A program made the position numbers and the translations under genes. From NCBI GenBank assembly GCA_937868035.1, contig CALMLK010000217.1, positions 1 to 9,951 of the forward strand: DNA of 9,951 nt, written 5' to 3'. Of this stretch, positions 1 through 5,614 are shown one piece after another. The number at the start of each line of letters is the position of its first letter. Position 1 is the stretch's first letter. Below the pieces are notes generated by a model. It was not told where the DNA came from. It made no database searches and worked only from the letters and a program-made list of their open reading frames with translations. The DNA is from an uncultured Alphaproteobacteria bacterium. GTDB taxonomy: Bacteria; Pseudomonadota; Alphaproteobacteria; Rhizobiales; Aestuariivirgaceae.

Positions 1-285
1 CTGGGATGCAGCAGCCTGCGCACGGTCTTTTCCGTGATCATACCGGCCGCCAGGGTGGGCCTCATCATCGCGGCCCTGTTCTGCTTCATTCTCTCCTTCG
101 GCGATTTCGTCAGCCCCTATTATCTTGGCGGCTCCAAGCCGCCGACCCTCTCCATCATGATCATCGACTCCACCAAGTCGGGCCAGCAATGGCCGCGCGC
201 AGCCGTGATCGCTGTCGTGATGATCCTCTCACTTCTCGCTGTGGCATTCGCCGCGGTGAAGGCAGCCTACAGGAGGCGCGGATGA
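1..285 (+). CDS. ABC transporter permease, PotB-like (3' end only)
   Basis: This is the last 94 residues of an inner-membrane permease of a binding-protein-dependent importer; the 5' part lies outside the window. Reading frame 1 is open from base 1 to TGA at 283-285. The visible part begins inside the cytoplasmic EAA loop that docks on the ATPase: the L-G at residues 1-2 and the I-I-P at 13-15 fit the end of the EAA...G...I.LP consensus. A hydrophobic helix (about 21-37), the segment F-G-D-F-V-S-P typical of spermidine/putrescine-type permeases, and a last helix (about 67-86) with a basic tail follow. The stop overlaps the ATG of the next permease (ATGA), showing translational coupling. PotB-like is inferred from position before a PotC-like gene. 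The substrate (polyamine, opine or another small cation or amino acid derivative) cannot be told from this fragment. Confidence 0.9.
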   Translation: MGCSSLRTVFSVIIPAARVGLIIAALFCFILSFGDFVSPYYLGGSKPPTLSIMIIDSTKSGQQWPRAAVIAVVMILSLLAVAFAAVKAAYRRRG

Positions 286-1085
286 CTTCGGACAAGACCC
301 TGCGCTGGGGGCTCTACGCCTATATCCTGATCGCCTTTTGCTTCATCTTCACGCCGATCATCTGGAGTTTCATATTCTCCTTCAATTCCGATCGCTTTCC
401 CACGCTGCCCCTCGGTCACTTCACCCTGCACTGGTACGAAACGGTTCTGAACCGGCCGGAAGTGATTGAAGCCGCCTGGACCAGTCTGATCGTCGCCGTC
501 TGTTCGTCGCTGCTGTCCACCTTCATCGGCTTCTGCACGGCCTACACCGACCACCGCTACCAGTTTGTGTTCAAGCAGGCCTACCTGGCGCTGGCCATGC
601 TGCCGCCCACCATCCCGCTCATCATCATGGCCCTCGCCATGCTCTCCTGGCTGGCGCAGATCGGCCTTTCCGGCCAAGTCATCTCGATCATCATCGCCCA
701 TACGGTGCTGGGCGCGCCCTTCGCCATGGCGGTCATCCGGCTTCGTCTCAACGACATGGACCCGAATCTTGAAGCGGCCAGCTGGAATCTGGGTGCCTCC
801 GAATGGCGGACCATGTGGGAGATCGTCATTCCCTTCGCCAAGCCGTCAATCATTGCCGCCCTCTGCCTCACCGCCGCAGTCTCCTTCGACGAGTTCGCGG
901 TGGCCTGGTTCGTGTCCGGCCTGAACAAGACCATCCCCGTCGTCATCCTGGAAATCCTCCAGGGCAACGTCGATCCCCAGATCAATGCCATCGGCACCTT
1001 TGTCTTCGTGATTTCGATCACCCTGATCGTGATTGCGGAAATGATGATGTCGTCGAAAGAAAAGAAGGAGGGCGTGCCCCAATGA
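282..1085 (+). CDS. ABC transporter permease, PotC-like
   Basis: A 267-residue inner-membrane permease of the spermidine/putrescine family, normal in length for PotC. The frame stays open upstream of 282, but the ATG at 282 gives the family N-terminus, with a short cytoplasmic tail (M-T-S-D-K-T) and then TM1 (about 10-33), and it overlaps the preceding stop by ATGA. About six hydrophobic helices are visible (near 10-33, 64-84, 98-120, 126-150, 186-210 and 230-252). The EAA loop starts at E164-A165-A166, followed by S-W-N-L-G-A and then I-V-I-P-F-A, and should contact the Q-loop region of the ATPase encoded next. The family forms a heterodimeric channel with the preceding permease. The stop again overlaps the next ATG (1082-1085). 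Family assignment is firm; the transported solute is not determined. Confidence 0.93.
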   Translation: MTSDKTLRWGLYAYILIAFCFIFTPIIWSFIFSFNSDRFPTLPLGHFTLHWYETVLNRPEVIEAAWTSLIVAVCSSLLSTFIGFCTAYTDHRYQFVFKQAYLALAMLPPTIPLIIMALAMLSWLAQIGLSGQVISIIIAHTVLGAPFAMAVIRLRLNDMDPNLEAASWNLGASEWRTMWEIVIPFAKPSIIAALCLTAAVSFDEFAVAWFVSGLNKTIPVVILEILQGNVDPQINAIGTFVFVISITLIVIAEMMMSSKEKKEGVPQ

Positions 1086-2167
1086 GCAAGCCACTTGTTG
1101 TCTTTGACAAGGTCGAAAAACGTTTCGCGGATTTCACCGCCGTCAAACCCACCAGCTTCGAGATTGCCGAGGGCGAGTTCCTCGCCATCATGGGACCCTC
1201 CGGCTGCGGCAAGACCACAACGCTGCGGATGCTGGCCGGACTGGAAGCACCGACCGGCGGCGAAATCCGCCTTGATGGCAGGGTGATGAACAACGTGAAG
1301 CCCCACGAGCGCGACACGCCGATGGTGTGGCAATCCCTGGCGCTCTTTCCCTTCATGAATGCCCGCGAAAATGTGGAGTTCGGCCTGAAGATGCGCGGCG
1401 TGGATGCCGCCACGCGGCGGAGGAAGGCTCTGGAATGGCTGGAGCGTCTTGGCATTGGCCAGTTCGCCGAACGCAACGTTGCCAAGCTCTCCGGCGGTCA
1501 GCGCCAGCGCGTGGCTCTGGCCCGCTCGCTTGTCACGGAGCCCAAGATCCTCCTGCTCGACGAGCCGCTCTCGGCGCTTGATGCCCATCTCGTCATTCGC
1601 ATGCAGAGCGTGCTGACCAAGCTGCAGAAGGAACTTGGCATCACCTTCGTCTATGTGACCCACAGCCAATCGGAAGCCTTTGCCATGGCGGACCGCGTCA
1701 TCATCATGGCGCAGGGGGAAATCGCCCAGATCGGCAAGGCCAAGGACATCTACCGCGCGCCCGCCAACAAGTTCGTGGCCGAATTTGTCGGCCGCAACAA
1801 CATCTTCGAAGGCAAGGTGACGGGCCGGAAGGAAGACGCCGTCACGGTCGAAACAAAACTCGGTACATTCACCGTCCCGTCTTCGGCAGCTCCTGCCGCG
1901 CAGGCCGGGCAGCCCCTGAGTTTTGTCGTGGCCGCCGACCTCGTGCAGGTCTCCACCCGCAAGCCCGCGGCAGAGAATGTTGTCGCCTGCCAACTGATCT
2001 CCGAACAGTTCATGGGCACCACGGTGACATTGTTTCTCGAAGCCGACGATGGCAGCGAGATCAAGGTGCAGATCGGACAGCGCGAACTGGAAACGCTCGA
2101 CCTCAGCCACGGCGGGAAGATCTACGCAAGCTGGCCCTCATCCCGCGCCCACGTCCTGGCGGGCTGA
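1082..2167 (+). CDS. ABC transporter ATP-binding protein, PotA-like
   Basis: A 361-residue ATPase powering the importer formed with the two upstream permeases, acting on the cytoplasmic face of the inner membrane. All catalytic motifs are present: Walker A G-P-S-G-C-G-K-T (38-45), Q-loop Q84, signature L-S-G-G-Q (136-140), Walker B L-L-L-D-E-P (157-162), D-loop S-A-L-D (164-167) and switch H194. Residues from about 235 to the end form the TOBE-type regulatory domain of the PotA/MalK/FbpC group, and the total length is normal for that group. The residue before the Q-loop glutamine is Trp rather than the usual Phe, a minor variation. The ATG at 1082 overlaps the permease stop by ATGA. The frame is open far upstream, but that part reads through the permease gene and is a shadow. 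A terminator follows directly, so this is the last gene of the operon. Confidence 0.95.
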   Translation: MSKPLVVFDKVEKRFADFTAVKPTSFEIAEGEFLAIMGPSGCGKTTTLRMLAGLEAPTGGEIRLDGRVMNNVKPHERDTPMVWQSLALFPFMNARENVEFGLKMRGVDAATRRRKALEWLERLGIGQFAERNVAKLSGGQRQRVALARSLVTEPKILLLDEPLSALDAHLVIRMQSVLTKLQKELGITFVYVTHSQSEAFAMADRVIIMAQGEIAQIGKAKDIYRAPANKFVAEFVGRNNIFEGKVTGRKEDAVTVETKLGTFTVPSSAAPAAQAGQPLSFVVAADLVQVSTRKPAAENVVACQLISEQFMGTTVTLFLEADDGSEIKVQIGQRELETLDLSHGGKIYASWPSSRAHVLAG

Positions 2168-2181
2168 ATGCGCTCATGAAC

Positions 2182-2231
2182 GGCCTGGCCGGACCCATGC
2201 GTTCATGGGTTTCGCGCCGGGCCTTTTTTTT
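2182..2231 (+). terminator. Rho-independent terminator of the ABC importer operon
   Basis: An outer stem GGCCTGG (2182-2188) pairs with CCGGGCC (2217-2223) with one G-U pair. It encloses a perfect 7-bp inner hairpin ACCCATG-CGTT-CATGGGT (2193-2210). Eight T residues (2224-2231) follow at once. It lies 15 bp after the ATPase stop, in the right orientation for that operon. Confidence 0.85.
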
Positions 2232-2299
2232 GGAGATCGCGCCGTGCAAGAGCAGGGGCGCATCGACTCCTGCTGTTCGTCACATGACAACGTGTGAAA

Positions 2300-2375
2300 T
2301 GGTGCCCAGGGCCGGAATCGAACCAGCGACACGCGGATTTTCAATCCGCTGCTCTACCAACTGAGCTACCTGGGC
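2300..2375 (-). tRNA. tRNA-Phe (anticodon GAA)
   Basis: Read on the minus strand, the sequence folds into a standard 76-nt cloverleaf. The acceptor stem is GCCCAGG/CCTGGGC (7 bp), the D arm GCTC...GAGC, the anticodon stem GCGGA/TCCGC with loop TTGAAAA, the variable loop GTGTC, and the T arm GCTGG-TTCGATT-CCGGC. The discriminator is A and the 3' CCA is encoded (2300-2302). The anticodon GAA sits at 2340-2342 and decodes both Phe codons. A TGGACA-N17-TATACG promoter lies upstream on the same strand. No clear T-rich terminator hairpin was seen downstream. Confidence 0.97.
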
Positions 2376-2413
2376 TTGGGTTCGCGGCGCGATTTCGTGC
2401 CGGAACGCGCCCG

Positions 2414-2442
2414 CGTATAGGCAAGGTGCAAGGCCTTGTCCA
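2414..2442 (-). promoter_or_regulatory. sigma70-type promoter of tRNA-Phe
   Basis: On the minus strand, a -35 box TGGACA (2437-2442) is separated by exactly 17 nt from a -10 box TATACG (2414-2419). Transcription would start near 2407, about 30 nt before the mature tRNA 5' end, a normal leader for a tRNA precursor. The spacer contains a 10-bp palindrome, CAAGGCCTTG (2429-2438), which may be incidental. Confidence 0.55.
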
Positions 2443-2607
2443 GCCTCTTTCAGGAGCTTTCGGCAACGTGCGGAAAAGTCCGACTCAGCAGGTCCTGCCG
2501 CACCGGCTTTTCGCCCTGTCCGCGCAGAACGCGAGGTGCCGTCATCCTTCAGTTGCCTGCTTCCGGCGATCACGGCAAAAACTTTAGGATAAGACTGCAT
2601 TGCCGTT

Positions 2608-2644
2608 CGCTCTGCCGCTGTGCGCTGCAGCACTGGCGGGAGCG
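2608..2644. other. Imperfect hairpin of unknown role
   Basis: CGCTC (2608-2612) pairs with GAGCG (2640-2644), CCGC (2615-2618) with GCGG (2636-2639), and GTGC (2620-2623) with GCAC (2630-2633), around a 6-nt loop. That makes 13 base pairs with one bulge and one small internal loop. No T run follows on either strand, so it is not a standard terminator. In GC-rich DNA such a structure can arise by chance. Confidence 0.3.
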
Positions 2645-2796
2645 GCCAAAGACGGGAGTTTTGTGGTTGCCTGCCCACGATCATTTTGCGCCGCACACAG
2701 GGCGGATGTGCGCGCGCTGAAACGAAAGTCGGATTTCCGCCGCGGCCCTTCGCCGCTTTAACCCGGCGTTAAGACCTGAAACGGGCCACCGCCCGG

Positions 2797-2816
2797 ATTG
2801 TGTCTTGACGCACAAT
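2797..2816. promoter_or_regulatory. Inverted repeat upstream of the MFS gene, possible operator
   Basis: ATTGTG (2797-2802) and CACAAT (2811-2816) form a perfect inverted repeat with an 8-nt spacer, centred about 42 bp before the MFS start codon. The spacing suits a dimeric helix-turn-helix repressor or activator. The spacer contains TTGAC, but no good -10 box lies 16-18 nt downstream, so a promoter is not claimed. Another short dyad, TTAAC-N5-GTTAA, lies just upstream (2758-2772). Confidence 0.35.
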
Positions 2817-2848
2817 AATTGCTCAGAGGGAAAGCAAGAGGGAAACGC

Positions 2849-4765
2849 ATGGCAAACGTCGCTGCAGCAGGCGATCTCGACCGCAGCAAATCAACGGTCG
2901 TTTTCGCATCGTCACTCGGCACTGTGTTCGAGTGGTACGATTTCTATCTTTACGGGTCGCTCGCGGCCATCATCTCCAAACAGTTCTTCTCGGGCGTGAA
3001 CGAGACGGCGGGCTTCATCTTCGCGCTGGCCGCCTTCGCGGCGGGCTTCGCCGTCCGTCCCTTCGGCGCCATCGTGTTCGGCCGCCTGGGCGATCTCGTG
3101 GGCCGCAAGTACACCTTCCTCATCACCATCCTGATCATGGGTCTCGCCACCTTCGGCGTGGGCCTGCTGCCCAGCTATGCCACCATCGGCATGGCGGCGC
3201 CGGTAATTCTCGTGGCGCTGCGCCTGTTGCAGGGCCTCGCACTCGGCGGTGAATACGGCGGTGCGGCGACCTATGTCGCCGAACATGCGCCCGCCGGCAA
3301 GCGCGGCCTCTACACCAGCTGGATCCAGACCACGGCAACGCTCGGCCTGTTCCTCTCGCTGCTCGTCATTCTGGGGTGCCGCACCTGGCTCGGCCCGGAT
3401 TTCGATACGTGGGGCTGGCGCATTCCGTTCCTGCTCTCCATCCTGCTTCTGGCCGTCTCGGTCTGGATCCGGTTGAAGCTCAACGAGTCGCCGGTGTTCC
3501 AGAAGATGAAGGCGGAAGGCAAGGCCTCGAAGGCACCGCTCACCGAATCCTTCGGCAACTGGGCGAACCTGAAGGTCGTCATCCTGGCGCTGCTCGGCCT
3601 CACCGCCGGTCAGGCCGTGGTGTGGTACACGGGCCAGTTCTACGCGCTGTTCTTCCTGACGCAGACGCTGAAGGTGGATGCCGTGAACGCCAACCTGCTG
3701 ATTGCGGCTTCGCTCGCCATCGGCACGCCGTTCTTCATCCTCTTTGGCTGGCTGTCGGACAAGATCGGCCGCAAGTGGATCATCATGCTGGGCTGCCTGC
3801 TCGCCATCGTGACCTACTTCCCGATCTTCAAGGCGATCACCTTCTATGCCAATCCGGCACTCTATGAAGCATCGGCCAAGTCTCCCGTTGTCGTGACGGC
3901 GGACAAGAACGATTGCTCCTTCCAGTTCAACCCGGTGGGCACGTCCAAGTTCACCAGCGGTTGCGACATCGCCAAGAGCGCGCTGGTGAAGGCGGGTATC
4001 CCGTATTCCAACGTTGCGGGTGAAGCCGGCAAGGCCACAGTGAAGATCGGCGACACCGTCGTTCCGTCCTTCGCTGCCTCGCAGATTGCTGCCGACACCA
4101 AGGCCAAGGGCGAAGAGCTTGCGGCCAGCCTGAAGGCAGCGGGCGAAGCAGGCGTGGTCGCGGCTGCAACGGCGGCTGATACCGCAATCGGCGAGTTCGT
4201 GACGGCCGCAGGCCTCAAGGACACGCGCCCCAATGAAGACGCCACCAAGGCCAAGACCTTGACGGCGCTCATCACGGCGGGTCTTGCCAGCGATGCCTAC
4301 AAGAACGCCACGGACAAGACGGCGGAACTGGGCAAGGTCGTTGACGGTGCCGTCAAGGCCGGCGGTTATGGCGCGGCCATGTCGGACGGTTTTGCAGGCA
4401 CGCTCTCGGGCGCCCTGAAGGCCGCCGGCTATCCGGCCAAGGCTGATCCTGCCGCCGTCAACAACACGATGCTGATCGTGCTGCTGACGATCCTCGTCAT
4501 CTACGTGACGATGGTCTACGGCCCGATCGCGGCCATGCTGGTCGAACTCTTCCCGACCCGCATCCGCTACTCGTCCATGTCGCTGCCTTATCACATCGGC
4601 AACGGCTGGTTCGGCGGCTTCCTGCCGACGACAGCCTTCGCCATCGTGGCGGCAACGGGCGATATCTACTCCGGCCTCTGGTATCCGATCATCATCGCGG
4701 CCATGACGCTCGTCATCGGTTCGCTGCTGATCCCGGAAACCAAGGACCGCAACATCAACAACTGA
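2849..4765 (+). CDS. MHS-family MFS transporter with a large TM9-TM10 insertion
   Basis: A 638-residue inner-membrane secondary transporter of the metabolite:H+ symporter branch (ProP/KgtP/ShiA-like), expected to import a small organic solute with protons. The ATG at 2849 is chosen because AGAGGGA sits just upstream; a TTG at 2819 would add ten residues and has no such site. MHS signatures are visible: G-T-V-F-E-W-Y-D-F-Y-L-Y-G in TM1 (24-36), the motif A loop after TM2 (R-P-F-G...G-R-L-G-D-L-V-G-R-K, 70-87), R-L-L-Q-G-L-A-L-G-G-E-Y-G-G in TM4, and a second motif A (G300-K309) after TM8. Twelve helices can be counted, but TM9 and TM10 are separated by about 200 soluble residues (about 333-537). 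By topology this loop faces the periplasm. It holds two cysteines (C356, C372) and a long Ala/Lys/Gly-rich helical stretch. Family members are usually about 420-550 residues. The gene appears monocistronic, with its own terminator. The substrate is unknown. Confidence 0.92.
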   Translation: MANVAAAGDLDRSKSTVVFASSLGTVFEWYDFYLYGSLAAIISKQFFSGVNETAGFIFALAAFAAGFAVRPFGAIVFGRLGDLVGRKYTFLITILIMGLATFGVGLLPSYATIGMAAPVILVALRLLQGLALGGEYGGAATYVAEHAPAGKRGLYTSWIQTTATLGLFLSLLVILGCRTWLGPDFDTWGWRIPFLLSILLLAVSVWIRLKLNESPVFQKMKAEGKASKAPLTESFGNWANLKVVILALLGLTAGQAVVWYTGQFYALFFLTQTLKVDAVNANLLIAASLAIGTPFFILFGWLSDKIGRKWIIMLGCLLAIVTYFPIFKAITFYANPALYEASAKSPVVVTADKNDCSFQFNPVGTSKFTSGCDIAKSALVKAGIPYSNVAGEAGKATVKIGDTVVPSFAASQIAADTKAKGEELAASLKAAGEAGVVAAATAADTAIGEFVTAAGLKDTRPNEDATKAKTLTALITAGLASDAYKNATDKTAELGKVVDGAVKAGGYGAAMSDGFAGTLSGALKAAGYPAKADPAAVNNTMLIVLLTILVIYVTMVYGPIAAMLVELFPTRIRYSSMSLPYHIGNGWFGGFLPTTAFAIVAATGDIYSGLWYPIIIAAMTLVIGSLLIPETKDRNINN

Positions 4766-4783
4766 TCACCTCCTGACCAGTGA

Positions 4784-4822
4784 AGGGGCGGTTGCAACTT
4801 AAGTTGCAGCCGCCCCTGTTTT
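4784..4822 (+). terminator. Rho-independent terminator after the MFS gene
   Basis: AGGGGCGG (4784-4791) pairs with CCGCCCCT (4810-4817). Between them lies a T-G wobble and a 16-bp perfect palindrome, TGCAACTTAAGTTGCA (4793-4808). A GTTTT tract (4818-4822) follows. It starts 18 bp after the MFS stop. The stem is symmetrical, but the T tract is only on the plus side, so it terminates plus-strand transcription. Confidence 0.88.
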
Positions 4823-4865
4823 GTGCAGTCTTGAGTTTGCGCGGCAGACAGACGACACTTTGCAC

Positions 4866-5609
4866 ATGAAACTCGCCTTCCTCTCGGACATCCACGCCAA
4901 CTTGCCGGCACTCGAGGCCTGCCTTGCGGGCGCGGAGGCGCTGGGGGCGGAGCGCTTTGTGTTCCTCGGCGACTTCGTGGGCTACGGGCCCGACCCCGAG
5001 GCCGTGGTGCGGCGCGTGCGTCCCCTGGTCGAGGCTGGTGCCATCGCCGTCCTCGGCAATCATGACGAGGCAACCTTCCATCCCGATGGCCGGATGAATT
5101 CCGCGGCTGCCGCGGCGATGGAATGGACGCGACAGCACCTTTCGCCGGAATCGGTTTCCTTCCTGAAGTCGCTGCCCCTGGAAGTGAACGACGGCTCACA
5201 TCTCTTTGTCCATGCCGATGGCTCCAATCCGTCCGCGTGGAATTACGTGACGGATGCCGAGATGGCGGGGCGCAGCCTTGCCTCGGTGAAAGCCAATGTC
5301 ACCTTCTGTGGCCACGTCCACATGCCGGCGCTCTATTGCACCACGCAGGCCGGCGGCAAGGTAACGGCGCACACGCCCTCGACCGACATCACCATTCCGC
5401 TGGCCAGCCATCGGCAGTGGCTTGCCGTGCTGGGCGCCGTGGGGCAGCCGCGCGACGGCAATCCCGCCGCATCCTTCGCCGTCTACAATTCCGCTGTCCG
5501 CAGTCTCACCTATCATCGCGCGCCTTACGATGCGGAAGGCGTGGCGCGGCGCGTGCTGGACGCAGGGCTTCCTGAAAGCCTGGCGGCGCGGCTGGTGAAA
5601 GGGCGCTGA
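4866..5609 (+). CDS. Calcineurin-like metallophosphoesterase
   Basis: A 247-residue cytoplasmic two-metal phosphoesterase. The metal-binding motifs appear in family order: D8-x-H10 (L-S-D-I-H-A-N), G35-D36 (L-G-D-F-V-G-Y-G-P), G64-N65-H66-D67, H116 (F-V-H-A-D-G-S-N) and G149-H150-V151-H152. There is no signal peptide or membrane segment. The family includes protein phosphatases, nucleotidases and phosphodiesterases, so the substrate is open. The frame extends back to 4821, but that part overlaps the terminator; the ATG at 4866 gives the standard M-K-L-A-F-L-S-D-I-H start. No Shine-Dalgarno sequence is visible before this ATG. The gene ends 5 nt before a Ser/Thr kinase gene, so the two are co-transcribed. 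A role reversing kinase action is an attractive inference, not shown by the sequence. Confidence 0.92.
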   Translation: MKLAFLSDIHANLPALEACLAGAEALGAERFVFLGDFVGYGPDPEAVVRRVRPLVEAGAIAVLGNHDEATFHPDGRMNSAAAAAMEWTRQHLSPESVSFLKSLPLEVNDGSHLFVHADGSNPSAWNYVTDAEMAGRSLASVKANVTFCGHVHMPALYCTTQAGGKVTAHTPSTDITIPLASHRQWLAVLGAVGQPRDGNPAASFAVYNSAVRSLTYHRAPYDAEGVARRVLDAGLPESLAARLVKGR

Positions 5610-5614
5610 GGGGC

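Larger units (their letters stand above)
2376..2848. other. Intergenic region between tRNA-Phe and the MFS gene, no gene seen
   Basis: This 473-bp stretch holds the tRNA-Phe promoter at its left end and the MFS gene leader at its right end. Open frames crossing it (for example about 2280-2696 on the minus strand) run over the tRNA, match no family I recognise and lack a good ribosome-binding site. Two structured spots are listed separately: a hairpin at 2608-2644 and an inverted repeat at 2797-2816. I see no convincing sRNA with a terminator, no mobile element and no tandem repeats here. Confidence 0.6.

Noticed and set aside
581..2110. Long minus-strand open frame (about 509 codons) opposite the ABC permease and ATPase genes
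   Set aside because: Low-complexity His/Arg/Gly/Asp-rich translation with no recognisable family; a typical antisense shadow of GC-rich coding DNA.
2300..2375. tRNA-Phe as an integration (att) site for a genomic island
   Set aside because: No integrase gene and no second copy of the tRNA 3' end seen in the window.
2280..2696. Minus-strand open frame across tRNA-Phe
   Set aside because: Its C-terminal third is the tRNA gene itself and the rest has no recognisable features or ribosome site.
3845..4459. MFS insertion as a frameshifted or foreign gene fused in
   Set aside because: The frame is continuous, base composition resembles the flanks, and both flanking halves carry intact MFS helices, so it is a genuine in-frame domain.
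2912..4594. Long minus-strand open frame (about 560 codons) opposite the MFS gene
   Set aside because: The plus strand carries clear MFS motifs throughout; the antisense translation is Arg/Glu/His-rich without domains.
4819..4865. Upstream extension of the metallophosphoesterase start (frame open from 4821)
   Set aside because: It would begin inside the MFS terminator, and the conserved family N-terminus begins at ATG 4866.
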